A stretch of DNA of 5,866 bases from Candidatus Heimdallarchaeota archaeon (lineage in GTDB: Archaea; Asgardarchaeota; Heimdallarchaeia; Heimdallarchaeales; Kariarchaeaceae): NCBI GenBank assembly GCA_021399405.1, contig JAAFKL010000189.1, positions 1-5,866 of the forward strand. Reading direction: 5' to 3'. Positions 1-5,614 of this stretch are shown piece after piece. The position numbers and the translations under genes are program-made. Position 1 is the stretch's first letter; every line of letters begins with the position of its first letter. The notes beneath the pieces were generated by a model. It did not search any database and was not told where the DNA came from. It saw nothing but the letters and a program-made list of their open reading frames with translations.

Positions 1-1625
1 ATAATTGAGAATAAGTTTCCACCCTCTCCTTCTTTGGCCTTTTCTAATGCCCAAACAAAGAAGAAAGTACCTATTCCAAATAAAGACGCCCCAGAAATGG
101 TCAGTGCCAGTCTCCGGGATAAAACAAGGGTTAATAGAAGACCTATACCTGCTAATGTCAGACCGAACCCGAGTAGGATTGTTATTTGGTCATCAAGGCT
201 TGCCCATGTTTTGTCATCTGTTAAGTCTCCAAATTGAGTTACATTCATTATTCCAAGAGGAAGGAAAATAAGACCAAATATTAATGTCCAATATCCCTTT
301 CTAGGTTTCTTCTCTTCTTCAATTCCTCGAAGTGAATTAGCAATACCTACTCTAGCAGCCTTTATGGATGGCGAGACAGCAGTGATAATGGATAATACTA
401 CTCCAGCAACCCCCGCAGTTATTATTAATCCAATCGATAAACCAGTACTACCTATTGCTACCTGAAAGACTCCTGACAATATGTTCAATATCCAAAGCGA
501 AATAATAAATCCAAGCAATAAACCCATCATTGCTCCAAGAACCCCTACAACCAAGGCTTCTATCATGAATACAAATATTATCGTCGAGACATTAGATCCA
601 AGTGCCCTAAGTACTGCAGTTTGATTTTTACGATCGTCTACGGCCATCGATTGTACGTTAATTATTAGCAATAATGCTACCCCATTGAGCATGATTGCAA
701 ATAATGTTAAAACTGAAGATAGTCCTGCTAAACTTTCAAATTGATTATCAACTAAATTAACTCTTTCAGAATAAATCAATAATCCTTGGTAATTTGAATT
801 TAGAGTTGTCTCTAATTCATCAATAACATTATTAATTGTAGGTTTACCTGGAAATGTTTTGGCTTCGATATCGAAATTCTCAAGCTTTCTATCAATGTTT
901 TTAACCACAATTTGAGTCTCTGTTATGAACCTCTTAAATTGGGGGGCTAAATGGCTTTGAATTGTTTCTAAGTTTACATATAGCTGAGAAACTCGAAAAG
1001 TTCCAGGTGGGCCTGCACCTACTATTCCACGCCCCTCATCATCATCGTATATGGCTGAAATAGTCAAAGTTATAGTTGTTGCATTTCCGGTACCTGATGG
1101 AACGCTTATTAGGATTCCATCACCAAGACCGAGTTCCATATCTTCACTCAAGGTATTTGATATAATTGTATTATTGTTCTCAAGGATCGAAGGTAAATTT
1201 ATTGAGGTCCCGTCAGTTTGAGAAAAGTCACCAAATCCTTGATCAATCGGATTAATCGCTATTATCCCAACATTCTTCTCGAAAGTCCCTGTAGCTCCTG
1301 CGTAGACCGAACCTCTAATTGAAATCCGATTCGAAATTGTTTCTATATTTTGAAGCTCTATATTTCCCGCATCAATAAATTCCTGTATTGACTCAGACAC
1401 ATTATCAGTAAACATACCATTAGGAGATGCTGGCTGAATTATAGTAATATCTTTGTTACCTAGCTCTTCTAGATTTATTTTTGTTACAGTATCAAAGATC
1501 CCATCAGCACCTGCTTGAGTACCTATGAAAAGTGCAACTCCCAACGCAATTGCAATTGCAGTAATCAAATTCTTTTGTTTCCTTCTTGCAATAGACTTTA
1601 TAGCATAAGCAATTGAAAATACCAT
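1..1625 (-). CDS. MacB/FtsX-type ABC transporter permease (partial, C-terminus beyond left edge)
   Basis: This is the membrane subunit of a MacB/LolC/FtsX-like ABC system, which in known families moves lipids, peptides or lipoproteins, or transmits force across the membrane. My reverse-strand translation is open for 541 codons from ATG at 1625 to the window edge, so the true length is unknown. Residues 1-18 are basic (the run ARRKQKN), followed by a first membrane helix at about 19-36. A large polar external domain (about 38-300) resembles the MacB periplasmic core in size and position. The FtsX-type membrane domain spans about 301-430, with helices near 303-324, 347-380 and 396-418. It holds the family-like coupling motifs R..QTAVLRALG (332-343) and SPSIKAARVG..NSLRG (418-434). 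At least three more hydrophobic segments follow (445-462, 480-500, 507-527), more than the four helices of MacB. It starts one base after the upstream ATPase gene stops. The substrate cannot be told from sequence. Confidence 0.9.
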   Translation of the reverse strand, partial: MVFSIAYAIKSIARRKQKNLITAIAIALGVALFIGTQAGADGIFDTVTKINLEELGNKDITIIQPASPNGMFTDNVSESIQEFIDAGNIELQNIETISNRISIRGSVYAGATGTFEKNVGIIAINPIDQGFGDFSQTDGTSINLPSILENNNTIISNTLSEDMELGLGDGILISVPSGTGNATTITLTISAIYDDDEGRGIVGAGPPGTFRVSQLYVNLETIQSHLAPQFKRFITETQIVVKNIDRKLENFDIEAKTFPGKPTINNVIDELETTLNSNYQGLLIYSERVNLVDNQFESLAGLSSVLTLFAIMLNGVALLLIINVQSMAVDDRKNQTAVLRALGSNVSTIIFVFMIEALVVGVLGAMMGLLLGFIISLWILNILSGVFQVAIGSTGLSIGLIITAGVAGVVLSIITAVSPSIKAARVGIANSLRGIEEEKKPRKGYWTLIFGLIFLPLGIMNVTQFGDLTDDKTWASLDDQITILLGFGLTLAGIGLLLTLVLSRRLALTISGASLFGIGTFFFVWALEKAKEGEGGNLFSI

Positions 1626-1626
1626 C

Positions 1627-3423
1627 TTAGTTATCCTCCAAATTATCTACAACTCGACCATCCATCAGAAATATCTCCCGAGTTGCAAATTTAGCTACTT
1701 TTTCATCGTGAGTAACTAAAATAATCGTCATACCAGTCTCCTCATGATATTTTTTGAGCAGCTCCAAAACTACCATACCTGTTACCTCATCTAAATCGCC
1801 AGTTGGTTCATCAGCGAACAATATTTTAGGTTGATTTGCTAATGCTCTTGCGATACCCAATCTTTGCATCTGTCCACCACTTAGTAATGCGGGCTTGTGT
1901 GTTGCATATTCTCCAATTCCTACATCATCTAGTAATCTTTGAATTCCCCCAACTAGTTCATCCGATAATCCTCCCAGATCAAGGGGTAACTTTGTGTTTT
2001 CGAATGCTGTTAAATGCGGTATTAAGGCATAACTTTGAAAGATGAATGAATAGTTCTCCCTACGTAATTTTGATCTTGTTCGATCTTTCATATTAATTAT
2101 ATCTTCACCTAAGAAGAAGACTCCACCTCGCTGAGGAACATCTAATCCTGCCAACATGTTCAGAAGTGTCGTTTTACCTGCTCCACTTGGACCTCTAATG
2201 ACAATAAATTCACCTTTTTCAACTAAAACATCAACCCCCCTTAAGGCATATATATACGAATTTCCCCTTTTGAACGTTTTAAACAAAGTTTGAGCTTCGA
2301 CGATGGCATCTGGAGATTTGGGCCAATAGGTTTCACCTTCTAATTCCTCGTATGCTATACCTTCATCCAATGTAGTAAATGAAGGGAGCTGTTGAAATCG
2401 GTGAGTCCAAGAGAGTAATCCACCTGATATGACATCCATATCAAGCATAGTCTCCATTAGTTGATTACAATCATCAGTTTCTAACTCTTGATCACCAGTG
2501 AGGAGATTACGAAGATCAGATTTGTGATCAACAATGATTTTCATTACACTATCAATATGACCTAGAATTTCATCTCCCAATCCAGGGTGTCTGATTGTAG
2601 CCCATTCCTTCATACTTTCTGATGGCAACTCCTTCAAATAATTAAAAGCAACAGTTGCAACCTCATAAACCTTTGAAACTTCACGTTTAAAGAGTTTAAG
2701 AACCTCTTGAATTCCTGAAATGACTCCAATAAACGTTTGTAATGGGATAATTAAATCATCTTGGACACCATTATTTTTCTTAAATGCTTTAGTTAGTGTT
2801 ACCAGCTGTTTAAATTCTTCAGCTGCTTCTTTTATCAGTTCATTACTAAATGGTAAAAATCTTCGAGCAAAATTGGCGATCAATACTTCATCCACGATAT
2901 CGACTAAAGCTTCACTATCTTCTGGATAATCTGTAAATTCAGCAACTAACTCTGGTAATATAATTTTATCTCCTTCAAATCCTGGAAGGTCCCATATTAT
3001 TACTCCACCTTCTGCACCTACCCTCTCTATTTCCGATTCAATCATTTCGAATCTTTTAGTTTTCGCTTCACTGTATTTCAGAATAAGATCTTCTCTACCA
3101 ATTGCAGTAAGACCTTTTTCATAAATTGCTCCAATTGTTCCCTGTCTTTTCACATATGCATAATGGGCATCATGGATGGAATCTGCATATTCCTTGAGTA
3201 ACTTCCCTACTTCTTCTTCAGCCTCAATCCTCTTTTCTCTAGATGGTAATTTATGGAGTTCAACTTCTGTTACAACAAAAGTATTCAGCTGATTCTTTTT
3301 TGGATTCTTACCTTTCAATTTCTTCTTGTAAACCTTAGTTATTTTTTTCCATGTCTTCTCGAGTTGTTCTACATTATTCCAATCAACTAATGTCGCAACC
3401 ATGAAAGTTCCTTTTTCAGACAT
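1627..3423 (-). CDS. Fusion ABC ATPase: unrecognised ~370-aa N-terminal region plus MacB/LolD-type nucleotide-binding domain
   Basis: This 598-aa cytoplasmic ATPase has a complete ABC domain at about 374-598. It shows Walker A GPSGAGKT (411-418), Q-loop Q463, signature LSGGQMQR (514-521), Walker B ILFADEP (534-540, catalytic E539), D-loop GDLD (542-545) and switch His572. The order and the ADEPTGDLD wording are typical of the LolD/MacB class. LolD-like proteins are usually about 220-240 aa, so residues 1-373 are extra. That part has no membrane segment or signal peptide and is mostly charged helix: a basic stretch at 24-44 (many K), long amphipathic helices near 62-86, 97-135, 195-216, 228-265 and 282-308. 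I recognise no family. The ATG overlaps the upstream stop (TAATG), and a GAGGAGG site sits 10 nt upstream. Met8 is an alternative start with a weaker AAGGA. The protein probably pairs with the 234-aa ATPase and the downstream permease. The ATPase call is firm; the role of the N-terminal region is unknown. Confidence 0.93.
   Translation of the reverse strand: MSEKGTFMVATLVDWNNVEQLEKTWKKITKVYKKKLKGKNPKKNQLNTFVVTEVELHKLPSREKRIEAEEEVGKLLKEYADSIHDAHYAYVKRQGTIGAIYEKGLTAIGREDLILKYSEAKTKRFEMIESEIERVGAEGGVIIWDLPGFEGDKIILPELVAEFTDYPEDSEALVDIVDEVLIANFARRFLPFSNELIKEAAEEFKQLVTLTKAFKKNNGVQDDLIIPLQTFIGVISGIQEVLKLFKREVSKVYEVATVAFNYLKELPSESMKEWATIRHPGLGDEILGHIDSVMKIIVDHKSDLRNLLTGDQELETDDCNQLMETMLDMDVISGGLLSWTHRFQQLPSFTTLDEGIAYEELEGETYWPKSPDAIVEAQTLFKTFKRGNSYIYALRGVDVLVEKGEFIVIRGPSGAGKTTLLNMLAGLDVPQRGGVFFLGEDIINMKDRTRSKLRRENYSFIFQSYALIPHLTAFENTKLPLDLGGLSDELVGGIQRLLDDVGIGEYATHKPALLSGGQMQRLGIARALANQPKILFADEPTGDLDEVTGMVVLELLKKYHEETGMTIILVTHDEKVAKFATREIFLMDGRVVDNLEDN
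1634..1639 (-). promoter_or_regulatory. Shine-Dalgarno site of the permease gene
   Basis: GGAGGA lies 8 nt upstream of the permease ATG (1625-1623) and inside the last codons of the upstream ATPase gene. It fixes the permease start, which is otherwise not marked by a spacer, and supports translational coupling between the two genes. Confidence 0.8.
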
Positions 3424-4127
3424 TATGCTGCAACCTCCTCATCACTGAACACAATACCATTTTCGATTCTAATTATCCGATCGCACTGATTTGCAATTCT
3501 GCTTGAGTGCGTAACAATTATCACGGCCATACCCTGATTCTCCTCTTGCATTCGCCTAAATAATGCCATTATGTCATCAGATGTAGCAATATCTAGATCT
3601 CCTGTGGGTTCATCAGCTAGGATTATTCTAGGACTGGTCACGAGTGTTCGTGCAATAGCTACTTTTTGTTGTTCACCACCACTTAAATTTCCAGGAATAT
3701 CATTAAATCTATCTCCTAGACCAACTTCTTGTAACAGCATCTCTGCCTTTGTTTTCGCTTCATTAGGTTCCAAATTTTGAAGTAATAATGGTAAAGACAC
3801 ATTTTCCACTGATGTTTGATCTTCAAATAAATTGAATAATTGGAAAATGTAACCCACATTATCTCTTCTGAAATTAGTAAGTGTGTTGTCGTCCATATCA
3901 ATAATTGAATTCCCTTCAATAGAGATGGTTCCATCTGATGTTTCATCCAATCCCCCAATTAAATTGAGAAGAGTTGTCTTTCCACAACCAGAAGGGCCCA
4001 TGATTGCCGTCATTTGTCCCGGTGGGATGTTAAAATCAATTCCTTTTAGAACATAAACCTCATTAGTTTGTCCCTCGTTGTATTTTTTATGTATATTGTT
4101 TACAGATAGCACTGCAGTTTGACTCAA
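3423..4127 (-). CDS. LolD/MacB-type ABC transporter ATP-binding protein
   Basis: This 234-aa ATPase has the normal length of a stand-alone LolD-like subunit and would energise an FtsX/MacB-type permease from the cytoplasmic side. Visible motifs are an A-loop Tyr16, Walker A GPSGCGKT (44-51), Q-loop Q96, signature LSGGEQQK (148-155), Walker B IILADEP (168-174, catalytic E173), D-loop GDLD (176-179) and switch His207. All catalytic positions look intact, so it should be active rather than a degenerate partner. The start is a TTG at 4127-4125, chosen because GGAGGA lies 9 nt upstream; the nearest upstream ATG (4144) is out of frame and stops after six codons. It is the first gene of the operon and overlaps the fusion ATPase gene by one base. 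Heterodimer formation with that second ATPase is an inference from gene order. Confidence 0.95.
   Translation of the reverse strand: MSQTAVLSVNNIHKKYNEGQTNEVYVLKGIDFNIPPGQMTAIMGPSGCGKTTLLNLIGGLDETSDGTISIEGNSIIDMDDNTLTNFRRDNVGYIFQLFNLFEDQTSVENVSLPLLLQNLEPNEAKTKAEMLLQEVGLGDRFNDIPGNLSGGEQQKVAIARTLVTSPRIILADEPTGDLDIATSDDIMALFRRMQEENQGMAVIIVTHSSRIANQCDRIIRIENGIVFSDEEVAA
3434..3440 (-). promoter_or_regulatory. Shine-Dalgarno site of the fusion ATPase gene
   Basis: GAGGAGG lies 10 nt upstream of the ATG at 3423, within the last codons of the 234-aa ATPase gene. With the TAATG overlap, it favours the first Met over Met8 and suggests re-initiation by ribosomes finishing the upstream gene. Confidence 0.75.
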
Positions 4128-4136
4128 TCGACTGTT

Positions 4137-4142
4137 TCCTCC
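4137..4142 (-). promoter_or_regulatory. Shine-Dalgarno site deciding the TTG start of the LolD-like gene
   Basis: GGAGGA, 9 nt upstream of TTG (4127-4125), is the only strong ribosome site near this gene. There is no in-frame ATG nearby, so the TTG start rests mainly on this site. Confidence 0.75.
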
Positions 4143-4167
4143 ATACTAATTATCATATATATAGTAT
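4143..4167 (-). promoter_or_regulatory. Candidate promoter/operator of the ABC operon
   Basis: A TATATATA element (4156-4163) sits between perfect 6-bp inverted arms ATACTA (4143-4148) and TAGTAT (4162-4167), in the spacer before the operon. If this is the TATA box, transcription would begin near 4134, very close to the TTG start and just past the SD, which is awkward. A second A+T element, TTTTTTAAAG on the minus strand at about 4186-4195, would place the start near 4164 and keep the SD in the transcript. The inverted arms could be a repressor site overlapping the promoter, but 6-bp arms are common by chance in such A+T-rich sequence. Confidence 0.4.
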
Positions 4168-4291
4168 TACTGCGTTAAATTGAGGCTTTAAAAAATATTA
4201 TGAGAGATAGATGATTTCTAATATGTGGATCGCATTAATTTATCCCAAATAATAGCAATTTAAATCGCAACAGAATTAATCATCAAAATAG

Positions 4292-4308
4292 AAAATTCCT
4301 CAAATTTT
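4292..4308 (-). terminator. Weak hairpin at the end of the small minus-strand gene
   Basis: Read on the minus strand, AAAATT-TGAGG-AATTTT forms a 6-bp A/T stem with a 5-nt loop beginning at the stop codon of the 86-aa gene. It is followed by a T-rich CTATTTTG. The T-rich run is compatible with archaeal termination, but the stem is weak, and read-through into the ABC operon is possible. Confidence 0.2.
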
Positions 4309-4567
4309 AATCATCCATTTTATTGATTCGAGCTTGAATTCGATTTTCTAATTGATTTACCCGTACTAAGGCCTCCAGAAGCATACAAAAACTAGCCACA
4401 GCATGAGTGTCTGGCCATGGGAAAGTTGATGCAGGAGCAGATAATTTATGAGCGGTAATCCAGAGTTCTTTGTAGTCCTCCCTCTTAATGCCCTGACCAT
4501 ACCTCCTCAATAACCTTTCACGTATCTCTAATAATCTCATTCGATAGGTTTTTTGTGTTCGTCCCAT
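4307..4567 (-). CDS. Small conserved-looking archaeal-type protein of unknown function
   Basis: This is an 86-aa soluble, basic protein, predicted mostly helical. It has an N-terminal GRTQKTYRMRLLEIRE segment, a loop rich in Pro/Trp around residues 45-54 (PASTFPWPD), and a C-terminal helix with the run MLLEALVRVNQLENRI (62-77). From memory, small archaeal proteins that start with GRT..TYR and end with an MLLE...I..LE..I helix form an uncharacterised family, and this one fits that pattern; I could not check it. There is no cysteine cluster, P-loop or clear helix-turn-helix. The ATG at 4567 has no good SD (only AGG 12 nt away) but has a TATA-like element about 28 nt upstream, pointing to a leaderless transcript. 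It lies upstream of and on the same strand as the ABC operon, with a 179-base gap, and diverges from the zinc-ribbon gene. Confidence 0.8.
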   Translation of the reverse strand: MGRTQKTYRMRLLEIRERLLRRYGQGIKREDYKELWITAHKLSAPASTFPWPDTHAVASFCMLLEALVRVNQLENRIQARINKMDD

Positions 4568-4591
4568 GGTCTTACATAACCTGAAATGTCT

Positions 4592-4599
4592 AATAAAAA
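4592..4599 (-). promoter_or_regulatory. TATA-like element of the 86-aa gene (leaderless arrangement)
   Basis: On the minus strand TTTTTATT is centred about 28 nt upstream of the ATG at 4567. That is the archaeal TATA-to-start distance expected when transcription begins at or next to the start codon. The lack of an SD fits this reading. A second candidate, CTATATTTA (about 4616-4624), lies further upstream. Confidence 0.45.
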
Positions 4600-4614
4600 G
4601 ATTCTAATATTTCG

Positions 4615-4637
4615 TAAATATAGATTTAGGTGACCAC
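4615..4637. promoter_or_regulatory. Symmetric element in the divergent promoter region
   Basis: TAAAT-ATAG-ATTTA (4615-4628) is a 5-bp inverted repeat that also contains a TATA-like core readable in both directions. Directly beside it is the interrupted palindrome GGTGACC (4629-4635). The site lies between the two divergent starts (4567 minus, 4680 plus). A plus-strand TATA here would give a transcript start near 4645. It could be a shared operator, but the evidence is symmetry and position only. Confidence 0.3.
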
Positions 4638-4656
4638 GATAAAAGTGAAATTAAAA

Positions 4657-4661
4657 AGGAG
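4657..4661 (+). promoter_or_regulatory. Off-distance SD upstream of the zinc-ribbon gene
   Basis: AGGAG lies 18 nt before the GTG start at 4680, too far for normal use. It is 6 nt before an in-frame ATT (4668), which would add four residues if ATT were used. It also lies within a 12-codon out-of-frame reading frame (4645-4683) whose TGA overlaps the GTG. The true start of the gene is therefore uncertain. Confidence 0.35.
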
Positions 4662-4679
4662 AATAAAATTAGTACCACA

Positions 4680-4985
4680 GTGACCAATAAATCAGAAGCT
4701 CAAGATGCAAGACTTGTAACGTCTATGAATGTTGGAAATGTTCTGATTGTCTTAATTTTTAGTCTTTCATTAATTCTGGAATGGTTTCCAATATGGATCG
4801 CTATAATATCATCATTACTTATTTGGTTGGTATTTGGTAATATTCTAACTGATGTTGCGAATAAATGGAAACAAAAAGTGACATTAGTTGAGAAAGGAGG
4901 GACCCTTCATCAATATTGTGCAAGTTGTGGACTAAGATTCAGCTCAGATAAGACTCAGTGTCCAAAATGCGGAACATTACATTAG
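4680..4985 (+). CDS. Small membrane protein with C-terminal zinc ribbon
   Basis: This 101-aa protein has a short polar N-terminus (1-17), two hydrophobic segments forming a likely membrane hairpin (about 19-34 and 37-57, with EWFP at the turn), a basic linker (61-72) and a C-terminal zinc ribbon with C80-x2-C83 and C94-x2-C97 (YCASCG...QCPKCG). The four cysteines could bind one structural zinc ion. By charge (KWKQK after helix 2) the ribbon should face the cytoplasm. Small TM-plus-zinc-ribbon proteins are common in archaea and mostly uncharacterised; the ribbon is more likely a protein or nucleic-acid contact module than an enzyme. The GTG start is chosen because no ATG lies upstream; Met16 (ATG at 4725) would still keep both helices but has no SD. 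The gene is divergent from the 86-aa gene and appears to stand alone, with a 129-base gap after it. Confidence 0.82.
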   Translation: MTNKSEAQDARLVTSMNVGNVLIVLIFSLSLILEWFPIWIAIISSLLIWLVFGNILTDVANKWKQKVTLVEKGGTLHQYCASCGLRFSSDKTQCPKCGTLH

Positions 4986-5002
4986 GAGAAGTAATAACTT
5001 AA

Positions 5003-5010
5003 TTTTTCTT
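5003..5010 (+). terminator. T-tract after the zinc-ribbon gene
   Basis: TTTTTCTT begins 17 bases after the stop codon, inside the loop of a weak inverted repeat (ATAACT 4994-4999 and AGTTAT 5015-5020). Archaeal RNA polymerase commonly ends at U-tracts without a strong hairpin, so this is a reasonable terminator for the 101-aa gene. Confidence 0.4.
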
Positions 5011-5068
5011 GACTAGTTATCTGTGTCATGATTTCATCGAAACATATCAAATCACAATAATTTTAATG

Positions 5069-5086
5069 ATTATTTTATAAAATAAT
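5069..5086 (+). promoter_or_regulatory. Palindromic TATA element upstream of the membrane-protein operon
   Basis: ATTATTTTATAAAATAAT is a perfect 18-bp palindrome with a TATA-like core (TTTTATAAAA) centred at about 5078. A transcript start about 26 nt downstream would be near 5104, leaving a leader of about 10 nt before the ATG at 5115. That agrees with the absence of an SD there. The symmetry could simply reflect A+T richness or could mark a dimeric regulator's site over the promoter. Confidence 0.5.
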
Positions 5087-5114
5087 GCAAAATTATCAAA
5101 TAAAGTGTTAACTT

Positions 5115-5597
5115 ATGAGTTTATTAAGAAAAAAATTTGGTAAGTATTCGCTAGGAATTTGGATGACGTATGTTGGCTTGGCTATACTTCTTTTTATTGG
5201 AATGACTGGTCAAGCGTATTCACTATTAGATTGGGATGGTGCTGTAGATCAAGGGGTACAGAATGAGCGGTTTTCAGGCGATATAGAAGAAAGCACATGG
5301 GCAGAAGTTAGTAAAAGTGAGGCAAAAGCCGATATGATTTGGTTTTTACCAATATTGATTGTTGCTTCATTTGGTATAATTCGAAGTAAATTGTATGGGT
5401 TCATAGCAGCGATGATGGGATTTGCAATCGGGATTTATTTTTCTATCATGTTCGCGTTTTCCCGATGGGACACCTATCGTGGAACAGTATATCAAGCATT
5501 AATTTTGTTCACAATACCTTCGATACTCGGGATTATTGGCTTATGGGCGAATCGCGATAATTTTGAAGGAATATCAATTAAGAGTAATCCGGCTTAA
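5115..5597 (+). CDS. Uncharacterised four-helix membrane protein
   Basis: This 160-aa protein has four predicted membrane segments at about 14-36, 74-90, 93-116 and 124-145. A basic N-terminus (RKKFGK) suggests the N-terminus is inside, putting the 37-73 loop outside; this loop is acidic and polar (LLDWDGAVDQG, ERFSGDIEEST). Distinctive stretches are YGFIAAMMGFAIGIYF (94-109), FSRWDT (115-120) and PSILGIIGLWANRD (135-148). These look like conserved-family wording, and I have an unverified recollection of uncharacterised prokaryotic membrane proteins with similar strings. There are no catalytic motifs, cofactor sites or cysteines. The ATG has no SD and probably depends on a near-leaderless transcript from the palindromic TATA element. 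The next gene starts 17 bases after the stop behind a strong SD, so the two are probably made together and may form a complex. Function unknown. Confidence 0.85.
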   Translation: MSLLRKKFGKYSLGIWMTYVGLAILLFIGMTGQAYSLLDWDGAVDQGVQNERFSGDIEESTWAEVSKSEAKADMIWFLPILIVASFGIIRSKLYGFIAAMMGFAIGIYFSIMFAFSRWDTYRGTVYQALILFTIPSILGIIGLWANRDNFEGISIKSNPA

Positions 5598-5600
5598 TCT

Positions 5601-5607
5601 AGGAGTG
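5601..5607 (+). promoter_or_regulatory. Shine-Dalgarno site of the last gene
   Basis: AGGAGTG lies 7 nt upstream of the ATG at 5615 and just after the stop of the four-helix protein gene. It contrasts with the SD-less first gene and is the pattern expected of a downstream gene in an archaeal operon. Confidence 0.8.
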
Positions 5608-5614
5608 AATAGAA

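Noticed and set aside
5..271. Overlapping plus-strand frames of 88 and 67 aa at the left edge
   Set aside because: They lie antisense to the permease reading frame, which is continuous and shows membrane-protein features; no SD or family resemblance supports them.
1542..1562. Short GCAATT repeats
   Set aside because: They encode an Ala-Ile run in the permease's first membrane helix; protein sequence explains them.
1836..2045. Plus-strand 69-aa frames at 1836, 2720 and 3571
   Set aside because: All are antisense to well-supported ATPase genes and have the composition expected of reverse-strand shadows.
2974..3009. WDLPGFEGD in the N-terminal region of the fusion ATPase, similar to a GTPase G3 motif
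   Set aside because: No P-loop precedes it and no NKxD-like motif follows at suitable spacing, so it is not evidence of a GTPase domain.
3716..3958. Minus-strand 80-aa frame inside the LolD-like gene
   Set aside because: It is an out-of-frame shadow of an intact ABC domain; the real frame carries every motif.
4128..4306. Possible ncRNA or repeat array in the 179-base spacer
   Set aside because: Only scattered short A+T repeats (e.g. ATCGCA twice) are present, with no stable fold or periodicity.
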